Source: Firmicutes bacterium UBA6811 (GTDB taxonomy: Bacteria; Bacillota; SHA-98; UBA4971). Taken from it: DNA of 41,344 nt. This document shows, piece after piece, positions 40,092 through 41,344 of this stretch. The stretch covers positions 1 to 41,344 of the forward strand of contig DKEX01000029.1 of NCBI GenBank assembly GCA_002452295.1, read 5' to 3'. The notes under the pieces are model-generated. The model saw only the letters and a list, made by a program, of their open reading frames with translations, had not been told where the DNA came from and made no database searches. Both the position numbers and the translations under genes were made by a program. Positions within the stretch are counted from its first letter, which is position 1. Every line of letters begins with the position of its first letter.

Positions 40092-41344
40092 ATGAAGCTA
40101 CACATTGACACCTCTCTTCTCACTCGCGCATTACAGGTACAGCGTTCACTGGCCACTTTCGAGGTTTTTGCTGCTGCCTATTTCTTCTCGTTCTTTCAGC
40201 GCGTTTCACTCGCGGTGGTTGCCTCCGATGTAGCGCGCGACCTCGCCGTTGGAGTAGTGGGCCTAAGTCTGATGTCCTCAGCCTACTTTGTCACGTACGC
40301 CCTTGTGCAACCAGCCGTCGGGATGCTGTCGGATCGAGTGGGCCCCAGGATAACTACATCCGCCCTCCTTTTGCTTGGAGCCACAGGATCAGTTCTTTTC
40401 GCTATGGCCAACGGCTTGCCCATGGCCCTTCTCGCCCGCGTTCTCGTGGGGGCCGGGGTAGCGGGAGCGTTCGTCCCAGGAATGAAGGCAATCTCCACCC
40501 GGTACGCCCCGAGTGAGTTCGCCCGGATCAATGGGTTCTTCCTTTCCATCGGTAACCTGGGAGCGGTTTTCGCCGCAGTTCCCCTGGCTTACCTGGCGTC
40601 AGGCATCGGGTGGCGGAACTCGTTCGCGGTCGTGGCGGCTATCTCGTTCGCGCTCGCGTGGGTATGTTGGCTGGTTGTGGAGGATCAGACGGTGCCCTCC
40701 CAGGATTCACCCGCTGGCACGAAACGGGCCGCCGCTCGGCGGCAAAAGGGGATGGGCGCAGCCCGGGAGGTAGTCAAAACGGGACAGTTCTGGCTTCTGA
40801 GCATCTTCCTGTTCTGCAAGTACGGGAGCCAGGCCACTTTTCAAGCACTGTGGGGCGTGTCATACATGACCGATGTTTACAACCTGTCAAAAGAGAGCGC
40901 GGCGTCTGTCGTGATGACGTTCACCGTCGGTTACATGGTTGGCGCCCCCCTGCTGGGTTACGTTTCCGACCGGCTGTTCCGACGGAGGAAGGGGGTACTC
41001 CTGGGTGCGGCGGCTGTGTTCGCCATCACATGGTTGCCTATTGTGTTGTCCCCTGGCAAGGTTTCGCCAGTCATGCTCTGCGCGATACTATTCATCATGG
41101 GGTTTGCGGCGAGCTCAGCGAATCTCGCCCTTGTGATGGTCAAGGAATCGTTTACTTCCAGCATCTCGGGAACGGCTGTCGGCTGCGCAAACGTCGCCAA
41201 CATGCTGGGAGCGGCAATCGTACCGAGCGTTGCGGGGTGGTTGATAAGCCACATAGGGGCGAATCGGACCGCCCCCGACGTGATGTACAAGTGCGCGTTC
41301 CTGCCATGTCTCATACTTGCCCTGATAGGGTTTGTGGCGGTCGT
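40092..41344 (+). CDS. MFS transporter, 3'-partial
   Basis: At least 417 residues of a major facilitator superfamily protein are present; the end lies beyond the window. ATG 40092 (MKLHIDTSLLTRALQVQRSL) starts a frame open to the edge. Helix 1 begins near FEVFAAAYFFSFFQRVSLAV. Helix 2-3 carries the family signature GMLSDRVGPRITTSA (the G-x-x-x-D-R-x-G-x-R motif A), and VGAGVAGAFVPGMKAIST and WLISHIGANRTAPD follow. The hydrophilic central loop is DQTVPSQDSPAGTKRAAARR. The second half repeats motif A as GYVSDRLFRRRKGVL. It resembles organic-acid/nitrate-sulfonate or sugar-acid carriers, so it might export or import an acid made by the locus, but the substrate is unknown. Confidence 0.88.
   Translation, partial: MKLHIDTSLLTRALQVQRSLATFEVFAAAYFFSFFQRVSLAVVASDVARDLAVGVVGLSLMSSAYFVTYALVQPAVGMLSDRVGPRITTSALLLLGATGSVLFAMANGLPMALLARVLVGAGVAGAFVPGMKAISTRYAPSEFARINGFFLSIGNLGAVFAAVPLAYLASGIGWRNSFAVVAAISFALAWVCWLVVEDQTVPSQDSPAGTKRAAARRQKGMGAAREVVKTGQFWLLSIFLFCKYGSQATFQALWGVSYMTDVYNLSKESAASVVMTFTVGYMVGAPLLGYVSDRLFRRRKGVLLGAAAVFAITWLPIVLSPGKVSPVMLCAILFIMGFAASSANLALVMVKESFTSSISGTAVGCANVANMLGAAIVPSVAGWLISHIGANRTAPDVMYKCAFLPCLILALIGFVAV

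Overview
The window looks like chromosome from a GC-rich, anaerobic, spore-forming member of the Bacillota. The main evidence is a GerA-type spore-germination operon (gerKA-gerKB-gerKC), a tungsten/molybdenum aldehyde:ferredoxin oxidoreductase, strong GGAGG ribosome-binding sites and frequent GTG/TTG starts. The species cannot be named from the sequence. No rRNA, tRNA or CRISPR array was recognised.

Region 1 (1-7200) is a decaying accessory or defence stretch. It holds the tail of an XRE-type regulator, an intact SIR2-domain protein, a coiled-coil repeat protein, and the remains of several toxin-antitoxin modules: PIN/VapC, DUF3368/UPF0175-like, MNT/HEPN and TumE-like. Two separated fragments of a DegT-type aminotransferase and half of a SelA-like PLP enzyme also lie here. 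Most are truncated or frameshifted.

Region 2 (7300-12360) is the minus-strand germinant-receptor operon with a small two-TM protein as its last gene, followed by a small plus-strand membrane protein of unknown function and a terminator.

Region 3 (12360-14370) has no intact gene. It contains a striking array of about twelve imperfect 17-bp palindromes at 32/32/41-bp steps (105-bp superperiod) and a broken IS110-type transposase.

Region 4 (14370-41344) is a large carbohydrate-catabolic locus, almost entirely on the plus strand. It starts with a sigma-54 enhancer-binding regulator, an IS1634-like relic, and a likely sigma-54 promoter with two upstream dyads 42 bp apart. A ribose-type ABC transporter follows (binding protein, double ATPase, permease). 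Then come two modules of split transketolase plus zinc dehydrogenase(s), with an SDR, an MmgE/PrpD protein, a two-subunit fumarase/tartrate-dehydratase-type enzyme and an AOR. The last block is a third split transketolase, a PPi-type phosphofructokinase, RpiB and a class II aldolase. A 5'-truncated second AOR and an MFS transporter that runs off the right edge close the window.

Working model (inference): an unphosphorylated polyol or sugar is imported by the ABC transporter and oxidised by the dehydrogenases. It is then cleaved by transketolases 1 and 2, which have lost the histidine that normally binds substrate phosphate. Aldehyde and hydroxy-acid products go through AOR and the dehydratases. 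Transketolase 3 keeps that histidine and sits with PPi-PFK, RpiB and aldolase, a set that fits a transaldolase-free (sedoheptulose-bisphosphate) pentose phosphate route. No sugar kinase other than the PFK is present in the window.
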